Shown: positions 33,902 through 42,799 of the stretch, in pieces | Position numbering within the stretch: the first letter of the stretch is position 1 | How the letters are laid out: every line of letters starts with the position of its first letter | Source: Pseudolabrys sp963742345 | Lineage (GTDB): Bacteria > Pseudomonadota > Alphaproteobacteria > Rhizobiales > Xanthobacteraceae | Length of the DNA stretch: 64,000 nucleotides | Direction: 5' to 3' | Assembly: GCA_963742345.1 (NCBI GenBank) | Contig: CAVULO010000013.1 | Coordinates: 1-64,000, forward strand | Translations under genes and position numbers: made by a program | Notes under the pieces: model-generated | What the model was told of the DNA's origin: nothing | The model's database searches: none | Seen by the model: only the letters and a program-made list of their open reading frames with translations

Positions 33902-34615
33902 TTATCCGAAGTAGGCATCCCGCACCTCTTGGCGGGCTGCGAGTTCTGCCGGTGTGCCGCTTGCCGCCACGAGGCCCTTCGACAGCACGAAGCCATAGTG
34001 AGAAATCGCGAGCGTTTGGTGCACGTTCTGCTCGACCAGGAGCACGGTGATGCCGCGCTCGTTGATGCTGCGAATGATGTCGAAGTTTTCCTTTACCAAT
34101 CGCGGCGATAGGCCTAGCGACGGCTCGTCGATCAGGAGCAGCTTGGGCGCGCACATCAGGCCGCGCCCGATCGATACCATCGCCTGTTCTCCGCCGGACA
34201 TGGTGCCGGCAAGCTGCGTGCGCCGCTCGGCGAGCCGCGGAAAGATCTGCAGGATTTCGGCAAGACGCGCCGAGGCGACCCTGTCCGAGGGCTCCTGATA
34301 GGCGCCGACTCGCAAGTTTTCCTCCACTGTGAGCTTGGGGAACACCTTGCGTCCCTCGGGAATGCAAGCGATGCCGGCGGCAATGATCTTGTGCGTCGGC
34401 AGCTGCGTGATGTCGGTGCCGTTGAACACGATGCGGCCGGCGCGTGGCGGCGTCAATCCGAGGATCGAACGCACCAAAGTAGTCTTGCCGGAACCGTTAG
34501 AGCCGAGCAGGCAGGTGATGCGGCCGTCCTCGACCTCAAGCGAGACGCCTTGCAGCACGTCGGCCTTGTCATAGGCCGTAAAGACACTTTCGATCTTGAG
34601 AGTGCTGGCCATCAT
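33902..34615 (-). CDS. livF: Branched-chain amino acid-type ABC transporter ATPase LivF
   Basis: A 237-residue ABC ATPase: Walker A LLGSNGSGKTT near 36, signature TMSGGEQAM near 137, Walker B LLLIDEPSLGLSP near 156. NINERG and VEQNV follow as in LivF. Its start overlaps the livG stop as ATGA. Another ATG lies three bases later. It is part of the livKHMGF order on the minus strand and works with LivG to power import of a hydrophobic amino acid or amide-type solute. Confidence 0.9.
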   Translation of the reverse strand: MMASTLKIESVFTAYDKADVLQGVSLEVEDGRITCLLGSNGSGKTTLVRSILGLTPPRAGRIVFNGTDITQLPTHKIIAAGIACIPEGRKVFPKLTVEENLRVGAYQEPSDRVASARLAEILQIFPRLAERRTQLAGTMSGGEQAMVSIGRGLMCAPKLLLIDEPSLGLSPRLVKENFDIIRSINERGITVLLVEQNVHQTLAISHYGFVLSKGLVAASGTPAELAARQEVRDAYFG

Positions 34616-35385
34616 GCTACTCCGAGATAGGCTTCTTGTACTTGCGCGTCGGCGGCGACGGCGCGGTAGGGGCCTTCGGCGATTTTGCGGCCGAAATTGA
34701 GCACCGCACAGCGGTCGGTGATGCGCTCGATCACGCCCATCTCGTGCTCTACGATGATGATGGTAAGGTCCTTATTTCGCGTGCGTACCAGCAGGATGTC
34801 GTTCATTAGTTCCGCGGTCTCCTCGTGCGTCATGCCGGCCGAGGGTTCGTCGAGCAGCAACAGCTTGGGCGCGCTGATCAGCGCGCGGCAGATCTCGATG
34901 CGACGGCGGTCGATCATTGGCAGGCCGCTGACTGGATCCAACAGGCGATCGGCTAGCGCGGGCTCAAACACCTCGACCAGCGCGCGCGCAGCCGCGTAAC
35001 TCTGCTCGAACTCGCGCTTGAAATCGCCGCGCCTGACCAGATTGAACCAAAGCCCTTGATTGAGACGTTTGTGGTTGCCGATCATGATATTGTCAAAGAT
35101 TGACAGTGGCAGCGACAGGCGCGAGCGCTGGAAGGTGCGCGACATGCCGGCCTGATAGACCGCTCGCCCGCTGGCATTCGTGACGTCGGCACCATCGAAG
35201 GTGACCCGCCCGGCGTCGGCGCCATAGATGCCGGTGATCACGTTGAAAAACGTGGTTTTGCCGGAACCGTTCGGACCGATCAGTCCGAGGATCTCATTCG
35301 GAGCTACGGCCAGATCAAGCCCGTCGAGCGCCAGCACGCCGCCGAAATGTTTGGACAGGCCTCGGGCTTCGAGCAACACGCTCAT
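34612..35385 (-). CDS. livG: Branched-chain amino acid-type ABC transporter ATPase LivG
   Basis: A 257-residue ABC ATPase: LSKHFGGVLALDGLDL near 10-25, Walker A GPNGSGKTT near 37, the LivG-type VYQAGMSRTFQ near 78, Walker B KLLLLDEPSAGMTH near 168, and IIIVEHEM near 205. The ATG at 35385 overlaps the livM stop (ATGA). A start nine bases upstream is possible but lies inside livM. In PMIDRRRIEICRAL the usual LSGG-type signature is replaced (SGLPMIDRRR), which is unusual and worth noting. Confidence 0.88.
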   Translation of the reverse strand: MSVLLEARGLSKHFGGVLALDGLDLAVAPNEILGLIGPNGSGKTTFFNVITGIYGADAGRVTFDGADVTNASGRAVYQAGMSRTFQRSRLSLPLSIFDNIMIGNHKRLNQGLWFNLVRRGDFKREFEQSYAAARALVEVFEPALADRLLDPVSGLPMIDRRRIEICRALISAPKLLLLDEPSAGMTHEETAELMNDILLVRTRNKDLTIIIVEHEMGVIERITDRCAVLNFGRKIAEGPYRAVAADAQVQEAYLGVA

Positions 35386-36554
35386 GGCCGCCATCCGGGG
35401 AAATAGCGGCGCACCGGCCGCGGCAGCAATCCCTCCGGCCGGAACAGCAGCACCGCGATCACCATCAGTGAATATAGGAGGAACCGGTATTCCTGGATGG
35501 TCTGCAGTTTCTCAGGCACGACCACGACGATGATGGTCGCTACCATCAGGCCCCAGGGGTTGCCGATACCGCCGAGCAACAGGATCGAAACCAGAATGAG
35601 CGAGTCGGCAAAGGTGTAGTTATTGGGTGCGACGAACCCGCCAACCATTCCAAACATTGCCCCGGCGACACCGATGAGGAAATTGCCGATCAGGAAGGCC
35701 GTCACCTTCCAGCGCGCGATGTCGAGGCCGAAGCAGCTCGCGGCCGTTTCGTCGAGCCGTAGGGCGTCGAGATTGAGCCCGATCCAGGAGCGCTCCAGCC
35801 GCCGTACTAATACGAAGGCGCCGACGAGCAGCAACAGGCTAACCACGAAATAGTTCATATAGAATGACAACGAGACGCCGCCGATTTCGATATTGTCGTT
35901 GAACGACCAGCCAAGAATGTTCATGCCCTTGACTTGCAGGCCCTGCGGCCCGCCGAGCACATCGTTGACTTCAAGGAAAGTCTTGAACAGCAAGGCAAAC
36001 GCGATGGTCACGACCGCGGCATAGTGTCCGCGCGTGCGCAGCACCGGCAGGAGCAGCAGCGAACCGGCCAGTGCCGCTAGGAGGCCGCCGATCAGCAGCA
36101 CAAGCAAATGCGGCAGCGCCGTCTGCGCATTGAGCACGGCCGAAGTATAAGCGCCGATGCCGAAGAAGGAGGCGCCCGCGAAATTCAACACGCCGGCATA
36201 GCCGAATTGGACGTTGAGCCCGAGTGTCGCCACCGAATAAAGCATCACGGTGATCACCAGCAGCAGCACGAAATGGTTTTCGTGGAAAAATGCCGCCATC
36301 GCGAGCGCCGCGATGATCGCACAGCCGCCGAGTGCGTCCTCATGGTCGGCAAAGGAGCCAGTCACGCTAACAAGCAGGCCGAGCCAAGCGGCAGCAATCA
36401 CGGAGGCGATGCCGGTCACGAGCAACGCGATGATCAAGGCCTGTTGTTCCGCCGCCAGCAATGCGATCAGATAGGCCGTGGCAATCGCGAGCGCGATCAC
36501 TCCCGGCCATACTGAGGCGGGCGCGTTCTTCGCCATTGGCCTAGACTCGCTCAC
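35382..36554 (-). CDS. livM: Branched-chain amino acid-type ABC transporter permease LivM
   Basis: A 390-residue inner membrane protein with about ten hydrophobic segments. VQFGYAGVLNFAGASFFGIGAYTSA in parts near 125-150 and LRLDETAASCFGLDIARWKVTAF near 262-285 (the ATPase-contact loop) are LivM signs. It has a longer N-terminal membrane part than the plus-strand LivM in this window. The GTG start at 36554 overlaps the livH stop and has AGGA at a good distance. ATG 36536 is the alternative. Confidence 0.88.
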   Translation of the reverse strand: MSESRPMAKNAPASVWPGVIALAIATAYLIALLAAEQQALIIALLVTGIASVIAAAWLGLLVSVTGSFADHEDALGGCAIIAALAMAAFFHENHFVLLLVITVMLYSVATLGLNVQFGYAGVLNFAGASFFGIGAYTSAVLNAQTALPHLLVLLIGGLLAALAGSLLLLPVLRTRGHYAAVVTIAFALLFKTFLEVNDVLGGPQGLQVKGMNILGWSFNDNIEIGGVSLSFYMNYFVVSLLLLVGAFVLVRRLERSWIGLNLDALRLDETAASCFGLDIARWKVTAFLIGNFLIGVAGAMFGMVGGFVAPNNYTFADSLILVSILLLGGIGNPWGLMVATIIVVVVPEKLQTIQEYRFLLYSLMVIAVLLFRPEGLLPRPVRRYFPGWRP

Positions 36555-37462
36555 TGATCTTTTCCTGGATCAGCCCGGTTGGCCGCCACGCCATGATGGC
36601 GATGACCACGGCGAAAGCGAACACATCTTTATAGGCGCTGGCGAAGGGCAGCATCACGGTGCCGGCGGTCTGCAGCCCTGCGAACAGAAAGCCGCCCAGG
36701 ATTGCGCCATAGATGCTGCCGAGACCGCCGATGATGGCAGCGGAGAAGCCGATCACGCCGAGATAAAGGCCAATGCCGAAATTGATCTCATTGTAGTAGA
36801 GGCCGTTCATCACACCGGCGAAGGCGGCGAGCCCCGAACCGATGGCAAAGGTGGTCAAGACAATGGCGGTGAAATTTATTCCCATAATGCGCGCGGTTTC
36901 CTCGTCTTGCGCGACGGCACGGATAGCGAGGCCAAGCTTGGTGCGGTTAAGCAGGAATTGCAGGCCGACGATCACCAGCACGCCGGTGCAAAGCATGAGC
37001 ACATTGTCGAGCCGCAAGTTGAACTCACCGATGTCGATTGCGCCGCGCGGCAACAGTCGCCGGAAATGGCTTTGGATTGGCACCCTGCGGATAGAAGAGC
37101 CGCACGGATTCGCGCAACACTGTCCCGAGCATTAGCGTGATTAGCAGCGTGTTGAGCGCGGGCGCCGAGCGCAAAGGCATGACGAGATAGCGCGCTATCG
37201 CCATGCCGAGCAGCGCCATGGCCAACGTGGCGAGCGCGACCATGACGAGCAACTCGAGCCAGTTCGAATTAATGCCTAACGCGCGCAATCCGACATAGGT
37301 CGCCAGCGCGGTAAAGGCGCCAACCATGAGCACATCGCCATGCGAGAATTTGATAATGTCGAGCACGCCGAAGAACAGCGTAAAGCCGACAGCCACCAGA
37401 GCATACATCATGCCGAGCATCAGCCCGTTCATGACGTATTGCGCGAACAGGCCTGCGTCCAT
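36541..37462 (-). pseudogene. livH: Branched-chain amino acid-type ABC transporter permease LivH, one frame break
   Basis: The N-terminal part (37462 down to about 37060) has MNGLMLGMMYALVAVGFTLFFGVLDIIKFSHGDVLM in pieces, typical of LivH. The frame is lost near 37058-37062, where one extra base (CCGGCGA) breaks it after NPKPFP. It continues with LLPRGAIDIGE and LAIRAVAQDEETARIMGIN, the ATPase-contact loop. Repaired length is 306 residues, normal for LivH. All neighbours are intact, so I suspect an indel error. It follows the binding-protein gene after a 68-base gap with a hairpin. Confidence 0.87.
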
Positions 37463-37495
37463 GTCCGGAGATCTTGGGCGGCGTTAAAGAAATGC

Positions 37496-37518
37496 GGGAC
37501 CGCGTACAACGCGGCCCC
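37496..37518 (-). terminator. Intercistronic hairpin after the binding-protein gene
   Basis: On the minus strand GGGGCCGCG and CGCGGTCCC form a 9-base-pair stem with one G-U around TTGTA, followed by GCATTTCTTT. It lies between the binding-protein stop and livH. Such partial terminators commonly lower expression of transporter genes relative to the binding protein. Confidence 0.55.
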
Positions 37519-37530
37519 GATTGCGTCAGT

Positions 37531-38703
37531 TTATTTCTGCCCCGGCAGTTTGCGCTTGCCGCTTCCGTATTCGCTCTCGAACCATTCCACGAACTTGCCG
37601 TCCTGGACTACGTATTTCGTGATCACCGGCACCGTGTTCTGGCCATGATCGTCAAACGTGATCTTGCCGACGATCGAATCGCGGTTCTTCACGTCGCCGA
37701 GCGCGGCGATCACCTTCTTGCGGTCGGGACCGACCGTCTCGATGGTGTCCAGGATCATGTCCATGGCGGCATAGGCGAAGGCGCCGTAGGCCTCTGGCGG
37801 ATTGTCGTATTTCTGCGCGGTGTACTTTTCCATAAAAAATTTTCCGCCCGGCAGCTTCTCGGTCGGCGCGCCTTCGCGAAAGGCGAGCGTGCCTTCTGCC
37901 AGCGGGCCGAGGCCCTGGATATAGGCATCGGACACGATGCCCGAGGTGCCGTCGAACACCGCCTTGATGCCGAGCTTGTCCATCTGCGAGCGGATTCGCA
38001 CGCCGATCGGCGTGAGCCCGCCGAAGTAGATCACATCGGGATTTAGGGCCTTGATTTTGGTGAGTTCGCTGGTGAAGTCCTGTTGATCGGCGGTGACGCC
38101 AAATGTACCGACGATCTTGGTCTTGCCGATCTTGTCGAGGGCCTTGCTAAAATATTCAAGATGACCCTTGCCGTAATCGGTGGTGTCGTGGATTACCGCC
38201 ACGGTCTTGTAGCCGAGCCGTGATATCAACTCGGCATTGGCATCATTCTGGTTGATCATGGTGCCGTTGACGCGATGCACCTCGTCGTACTTGTTGCGAT
38301 AGGTGATGTCGGGCAGCACCGCGCCCCATACGATCACCGGGAAGCCGAACTTGTGATAGACGTCGACGGTGGCAATGGCTGTTGCCGAGCAGTAATGCGT
38401 GGCGCCCGCTATGACGTCCTTATCCGCGGCCATTTTGGTTGCGACCTGCACCGCAACGTTAGGCTTGCACTCGTCATCGAGCACAACCAGTTCGTATTCG
38501 TATTTAGCGTTCGGGTCGGCATTGCGCAGCCGCACGGCCAAATCGGCCGAATTGCGGCCGCCGAGCCCATTGACCGAAACGCCGCCCGTGAGCGGGCCGA
38601 TGAAGCCGACTTTGACTTTGTCCTTGGCGTCGGCAGTCGCTGCCGCGACCGTAAAAATGAGTGCTGCGATACTGACCGTTGAACGCTTCGCAGTTTTTCT
38701 CAT
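37531..38703 (-). CDS. LIV-type ABC transporter substrate-binding protein
   Basis: A 390-residue type I periplasmic binding protein. The signal peptide begins MRKTAKRSTVSIAALIF and ends near ADAK. The mature start VKVGFIGPLTGG, DDECKPNVAVQVATKM near 85 and PDVIYFGGLTPIG near 225 fit the Leu/Ile/Val-binding family. The ATG at 38703 has GGAGG five bases upstream. It heads the minus-strand livHMGF operon that also includes the M20 hydrolase. The ligand is not known. Confidence 0.9.
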   Translation of the reverse strand: MRKTAKRSTVSIAALIFTVAAATADAKDKVKVGFIGPLTGGVSVNGLGGRNSADLAVRLRNADPNAKYEYELVVLDDECKPNVAVQVATKMAADKDVIAGATHYCSATAIATVDVYHKFGFPVIVWGAVLPDITYRNKYDEVHRVNGTMINQNDANAELISRLGYKTVAVIHDTTDYGKGHLEYFSKALDKIGKTKIVGTFGVTADQQDFTSELTKIKALNPDVIYFGGLTPIGVRIRSQMDKLGIKAVFDGTSGIVSDAYIQGLGPLAEGTLAFREGAPTEKLPGGKFFMEKYTAQKYDNPPEAYGAFAYAAMDMILDTIETVGPDRKKVIAALGDVKNRDSIVGKITFDDHGQNTVPVITKYVVQDGKFVEWFESEYGSGKRKLPGQK

Positions 38704-38717
38704 AAGTCCTCCATCGT

Positions 38718-38920
38718 CGATCGTTGTCACTCTCTAGACCCGTTTTTGCGCAAAGCCAGCTATATAGTTGCGCGGCAGGAGATTTACGGCAAGCCCGTAT
38801 TCGGGGCCGCGCCACACACCTGCCGTTCTATTTTTTGCCCTTGTGAATAGGGGCAGACTGCAGCTCGCTTTACCCGAGTGGGCGATCGTTGGTAGGCTTT
38901 TGAGTTCAATGACGATCGTT
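38718..38920. promoter_or_regulatory. Shared promoter region with three CGATCGTT boxes
   Basis: CGATCGTT occurs at 38718-38725, 38883-38890 and 38913-38920 in the 234-base gap between the two divergent LIV-type systems. The last two are exactly 30 bases apart, about three helical turns. The first lies just ahead of the minus-strand start. One regulator controlling both operons would fit, but this is inference. Confidence 0.4.
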
Positions 38921-38937
38921 CCGGGGAGGATAAAGAA

Positions 38938-40092
38938 ATGATCACGGCAGTTCGTGCTCTCTTTGTTAGCGTCGCGGCGATCGGCCTTTTGGCGGTCGGC
39001 CAATCGACGCAGGCGCAAGATAAAACCATCAAGATCGGCGCGCTGTTTCCCATGTCGGGGCCAGGCTCCTATTTTGGCGCTCAGGATAAACAAGGCGTCG
39101 AGCTCGCGCTGGAGCAGCTCAATAAGATGGGTGTGAACGGCTACAAATTCGCTGTCCAGTATGAAGATTCGAGCTGTGGCCCCCTGCCTGCGACGCAGGC
39201 GGCTAAGCGTCTGATCGAACAGTTCAAGCCTGACGTCATCATCGGCGAAGAATGTTCGGACGCAACACTCGCCGTCATGCCGATCGTCGAGCAGGCGAAA
39301 GTACCCCTGCTCAATGCCGGCTCTTCCTCCATAAAGGTTACAGAGCCCGGCAACCCGTGGACCTTTCGCATCATGCCGAACGAGGTCATGCAGGGCATCA
39401 ACCTCGCCGACAATGCCTATAAGCGGATGAATGCGCGCACCGCGGTGCTGCTGTTCGAAAACACCAATGCCGGCATCGGCAACGCACAAGTGTTCAAGGA
39501 CACTTTCACCAAGCTCGGCGGCCAGGTCCTGGCGGAAATCGGCTTCGGTCGTGACGTCAACGACTTCACCTCGATTGCCACGCGCGTCGCGGGCCTCGGC
39601 AAGATTGACGTGATTCCGACTTATACGCTGGAAGGGCAGGGCCTGAAGATCACGCAGGCGCTAGCGCAAGCCGGGGTTACCAAAGGTGGCGGCGGCGCTG
39701 CAATTCAGATCGGCACGATTTGGCTGCCGTTCGGCTTCGAGCAGAAGGCCGGAAAAGCCGCTTTGGGCTATATACGCATCGTGCAGTTCGATCCGACCGA
39801 GACCCGCGATGCCGTGAAAAACTTCAGCGCTTCGTTTAAAGCGAAATATAATGCTGACCCGACGCACCTGAACGCTCACGCTTATGATCAGATCATGCTG
39901 ATTGCGGACGTTGTTAAGCGTGGCGGCAAGGATCCCCAATCGATCCGTGACGGCCTTGCCGCCACCAAAAGTTATTCCGGCGTCACCGGCAGCGTGGAAT
40001 TCGACAAGACCAACCAGAACACCAAGATGGATACCGTCCATTACATGGAAACCAAGCCCGACATGTCATGGACAAGCCTGAAGTGGAACTGA
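38938..40092 (+). CDS. LIV-type ABC transporter substrate-binding protein
   Basis: A 384-residue type I periplasmic binding protein with signal peptide MITAVRALFVSVAAIG... cleaved near TQAQ. KIGALFPMSGPGSYFG opens the mature part. DVIIGEECSDATLAVMPI near 98 and NAGSSSIKVTEPGNPWTFRI in parts near 124 are family features. GGGGAGG lies about 9 bases before the ATG. It begins the plus-strand operon with livH, livM, livG, livF and an SDR gene. It differs clearly from the protein encoded at 37531-38703, so the two systems should bind different solutes. Confidence 0.9.
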   Translation: MITAVRALFVSVAAIGLLAVGQSTQAQDKTIKIGALFPMSGPGSYFGAQDKQGVELALEQLNKMGVNGYKFAVQYEDSSCGPLPATQAAKRLIEQFKPDVIIGEECSDATLAVMPIVEQAKVPLLNAGSSSIKVTEPGNPWTFRIMPNEVMQGINLADNAYKRMNARTAVLLFENTNAGIGNAQVFKDTFTKLGGQVLAEIGFGRDVNDFTSIATRVAGLGKIDVIPTYTLEGQGLKITQALAQAGVTKGGGGAAIQIGTIWLPFGFEQKAGKAALGYIRIVQFDPTETRDAVKNFSASFKAKYNADPTHLNAHAYDQIMLIADVVKRGGKDPQSIRDGLAATKSYSGVTGSVEFDKTNQNTKMDTVHYMETKPDMSWTSLKWN

Positions 40093-40099
40093 CCCGCCG

Positions 40100-40984
40100 A
40101 TGACAACAACGATCGTCCTCCAGCAGGCGATCAACGGCATCGTTCTTGGAAGTCTCTATGTTTTGGTGGCGTTAGGCCTGACGCTGATTTACGGCGTGCT
40201 CGTGCAGATCAATTTCGCGCACGCCGACTTCGTCACGCTCGGCGCCTTCGCCGCCTATTTCTTCATGCATCTGGTCGGCGCCGGTTACATCGTCAGCATC
40301 GGGGTCGCGTTCGTAGTCGGCGCTGCGCTTGGTTGGCTGATCAATGCGGCGATTTTCACACCCTTGCGTCGCAAGGGTAACGAACTATTGCCACTGATCG
40401 CTACGATCGGCGTTTCGGTCATGATGCAGAACCTGATGCTGGCTTGGTTCGGGCCGATCCCCTACGCGTTCGAGACACCATATAGCAGCCAGGTCATTCG
40501 TTTCGCCGGAATCTACGTATCCTGGCAAAACGTCATCATCATCGCGGTTTCGTCTGTAACCATCGCGCTGCTCTATGCGTTTATGAAATTCACATTTCTG
40601 GGCAAGGCGTTGCGCGCGGTGTCGCAAGACCGTGAGACTGCGGGGCTAATGGGTATCAATCCCAATCAGCTCATCATGCTGACATTCGTAATCGCGTCTG
40701 CGCTTGCCGGCATGGCGGGTGCGATGCTCGCCCCTGTGCTCGTCCTCACTCCGTTTGCGGGGACCTCAGTCATCGTGAAGGCCTTCGCCATCGTCATCAT
40801 CGGGGGCTTCGGCAATGTGGAAGGAACGATCCTCGCCGGGCTCATTGTTGGCCTGATCGAAAGTTACACGACGCAGTATCTCGACCCTGGCCTGATCGAT
40901 ATCGTCGTTTTCGCGCTTCTGTTGGTGATGCTGGCGATCAGGCCGACCGGCCTGATCTCGGAGAGGCGCGAAGAGAATGTCTGA
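40100..40984 (+). CDS. livH: Branched-chain amino acid-type ABC transporter permease LivH
   Basis: A 294-residue inner membrane protein with about eight hydrophobic segments. INGIVLGSLYVLVALGLTLIYGVL in parts near 10-33, NFAHADFVTLGAF near 36, and LRAVSQDRETAGLMGINPN near 174 (ATPase-contact loop) identify LivH. It starts 7 bases after the binding-protein stop and overlaps livM by 8 bases. Unlike the minus-strand livH in this window, its frame is intact. Confidence 0.92.
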   Translation: MTTTIVLQQAINGIVLGSLYVLVALGLTLIYGVLVQINFAHADFVTLGAFAAYFFMHLVGAGYIVSIGVAFVVGAALGWLINAAIFTPLRRKGNELLPLIATIGVSVMMQNLMLAWFGPIPYAFETPYSSQVIRFAGIYVSWQNVIIIAVSSVTIALLYAFMKFTFLGKALRAVSQDRETAGLMGINPNQLIMLTFVIASALAGMAGAMLAPVLVLTPFAGTSVIVKAFAIVIIGGFGNVEGTILAGLIVGLIESYTTQYLDPGLIDIVVFALLLVMLAIRPTGLISERREENV

Positions 40985-41993
40985 CCCCGCGGTCTTGCAG
41001 CGGCCGGCGGAAGCGCGGACAGCTCTGCTCGGCCGGCGCATGGGATTATTACTCGCGGCGCTCGCTATCATCGCGCTGCCGCTAATTTTCAACGATACCT
41101 ATTGGCGCACGAATTTGACGCTTTGCGCAATCAATGTGCTTCTCGCGCTCGGTCTTGATTTCATCCTCGGCTATACCGGTCAGCTTAATCTCGGCCATTC
41201 GGCCTTTTATGGACTCGGCGCTTATGTTTCCACGTTGCTGATTGTTAAGCTCGGCGCTCCGTTTTGGGGCGCGTTCGTCGCTGGCGTCGCTTTTTCCGGC
41301 CTGGCGGGCATGTTTCTTTCATTGTTCGCGGTGCGCCTGCGCGGTCACTATCTTGCGATCGCTTCGCTCGGTTTTGCGGTGATCATCTATCAAATCCTGC
41401 TCAATTGGATAAGTCTGACGCAGGGGCCACTCGGCATTTACGGGATTTTACCGCCGCCGGCACTTACTATCGGCGGAATACAGCTTGCCGACTTTCGCAA
41501 CTTGACCGCCTTTTTTTATTTGGTATCTGGGTTCACGCTTCTCGTTTATCTGCTGCTCAGTCAGTTGGTGCGTTCTCCGGTCGGAGAAGCGCTGACCGCC
41601 ATCCGCGAAGACGAAGTGTCTGCCGCCTCGCTCGGAATTAACGGCGCGGCCTGGAAGGTATTTGCCTTCGGCGTCGGCGCTGCGGTGGCCGGTGCGGCAG
41701 GCTGTTTTTACGCGAGTTTCGTTGGCACATTGGTGCCGGACGCCTTTTTCGTCACCGAGGCTTTCAATATCCTGGCCATGGTGATCGTTGGCGGTATGGG
41801 CACTTTGATCGGCCCGGTATTCGGCGCGATTCTGTTGACGCTATTGCCGGAGGTGCTGCGTGGGATCGGCGACTTACGCCTTGTCGTCTATGGCGCCTCG
41901 CTCACATTTGTCGTTCTGTTCATGCCGGGCGGCCTCGTTCAGGCCGCCCGCATCTTGCAGGAAAAGCTCAGGCTTGGCGGGCCGGGATCATGA
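40977..41993 (+). CDS. livM: Branched-chain amino acid-type ABC transporter permease LivM
   Basis: A 338-residue permease. LGLDFILGYTGQLNLGHSAFYGLGAY in parts near 58-82 and REDEVSAASLGINGAAWKVFAFG near 210-232 are typical of LivM. About nine membrane segments are seen. It overlaps livH upstream and livG downstream (ATGA at 41990), so the whole operon is closely coupled. Confidence 0.92.
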   Translation: MSDPAVLQRPAEARTALLGRRMGLLLAALAIIALPLIFNDTYWRTNLTLCAINVLLALGLDFILGYTGQLNLGHSAFYGLGAYVSTLLIVKLGAPFWGAFVAGVAFSGLAGMFLSLFAVRLRGHYLAIASLGFAVIIYQILLNWISLTQGPLGIYGILPPPALTIGGIQLADFRNLTAFFYLVSGFTLLVYLLLSQLVRSPVGEALTAIREDEVSAASLGINGAAWKVFAFGVGAAVAGAAGCFYASFVGTLVPDAFFVTEAFNILAMVIVGGMGTLIGPVFGAILLTLLPEVLRGIGDLRLVVYGASLTFVVLFMPGGLVQAARILQEKLRLGGPGS

Positions 41994-42799
41994 CCGTAGC
42001 CGCAGCAATTGAAACTCGCGCCTTAGCCGCGGGGGCGCCGCTTTTGCGCGCGCGCGGTCTAAACAAAAGTTTCGGTGGCGTGCGCGCCGTTTCCGATATC
42101 TCACTCGACGTCGAAAGCGGATCCATTTTTGCTATCATCGGCCCCAATGGCGCCGGTAAATCCACACTGCTCAACTTGATCAGCGGGGTCTATCAACCCG
42201 ATTCCGGGTCGCTCTCATTCGACGGCCACGACCTCTCCGGCATGCCTTCGCATCGGCGAGTTCGACTTGGTCTCGCGCGCACATTCCAAAAGATACGTTT
42301 GTTCAAGCAGCTCAGCGTACTCGACAACGTGCTCGCCGGGTTTCATGTCCATCACCAAATTCCCGCCTGGCAATATGTTGTGCATGGCGCGGCTTTTGCG
42401 CGTGACCAAGAGCGTTGCCGCGAGGAAGCGTTTCGCTTGCTTGAATTCTTCGGCATGAGTTCCCGCCTGCGGGTGTTCGCGGGAGTCTTGTCTTATGGCG
42501 AGCAGCGCATGCTCGAAATCGCGCGCGCACTTGCGACCGGGCCACGGCTTTTGCTGATCGACGAGCCGGCCGCGGGTTTAAATGCCGCGGAAGTTGAGGT
42601 TTTGCTCGACCGCATCCGTATCCTCCGCGACCGTGGCATTACCGTCATAGTTGTCGAGCACAACATGGATCTCGTGATGAACGTTGCCGACCGCATCATG
42701 GTGATGGAATACGGCCGGCATTTGTTTCAGGGCGCACCGGCCGAAGTGCAGAGAAATCCCGCCGTGATCGCAGCCTATCTTGGTGGAGAATTGTCTTGA
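41990..42799 (+). CDS. livG: Branched-chain amino acid-type ABC transporter ATPase LivG
   Basis: A 269-residue ABC ATPase: LNKSFGGVRAVSDISL near 28, Walker A GPNGAGKST near 53, RLGLARTFQKIRLF near 92, signature LSYGEQRML near 165, Walker B RLLLIDEPAAGLN near 186 and VIVVEHNMDLVM near 216. A 20-residue Ala-rich N-terminal extension precedes the domain. It overlaps livM and livF by four bases each. Confidence 0.92.
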   Translation: MTVAAAIETRALAAGAPLLRARGLNKSFGGVRAVSDISLDVESGSIFAIIGPNGAGKSTLLNLISGVYQPDSGSLSFDGHDLSGMPSHRRVRLGLARTFQKIRLFKQLSVLDNVLAGFHVHHQIPAWQYVVHGAAFARDQERCREEAFRLLEFFGMSSRLRVFAGVLSYGEQRMLEIARALATGPRLLLIDEPAAGLNAAEVEVLLDRIRILRDRGITVIVVEHNMDLVMNVADRIMVMEYGRHLFQGAPAEVQRNPAVIAAYLGGELS

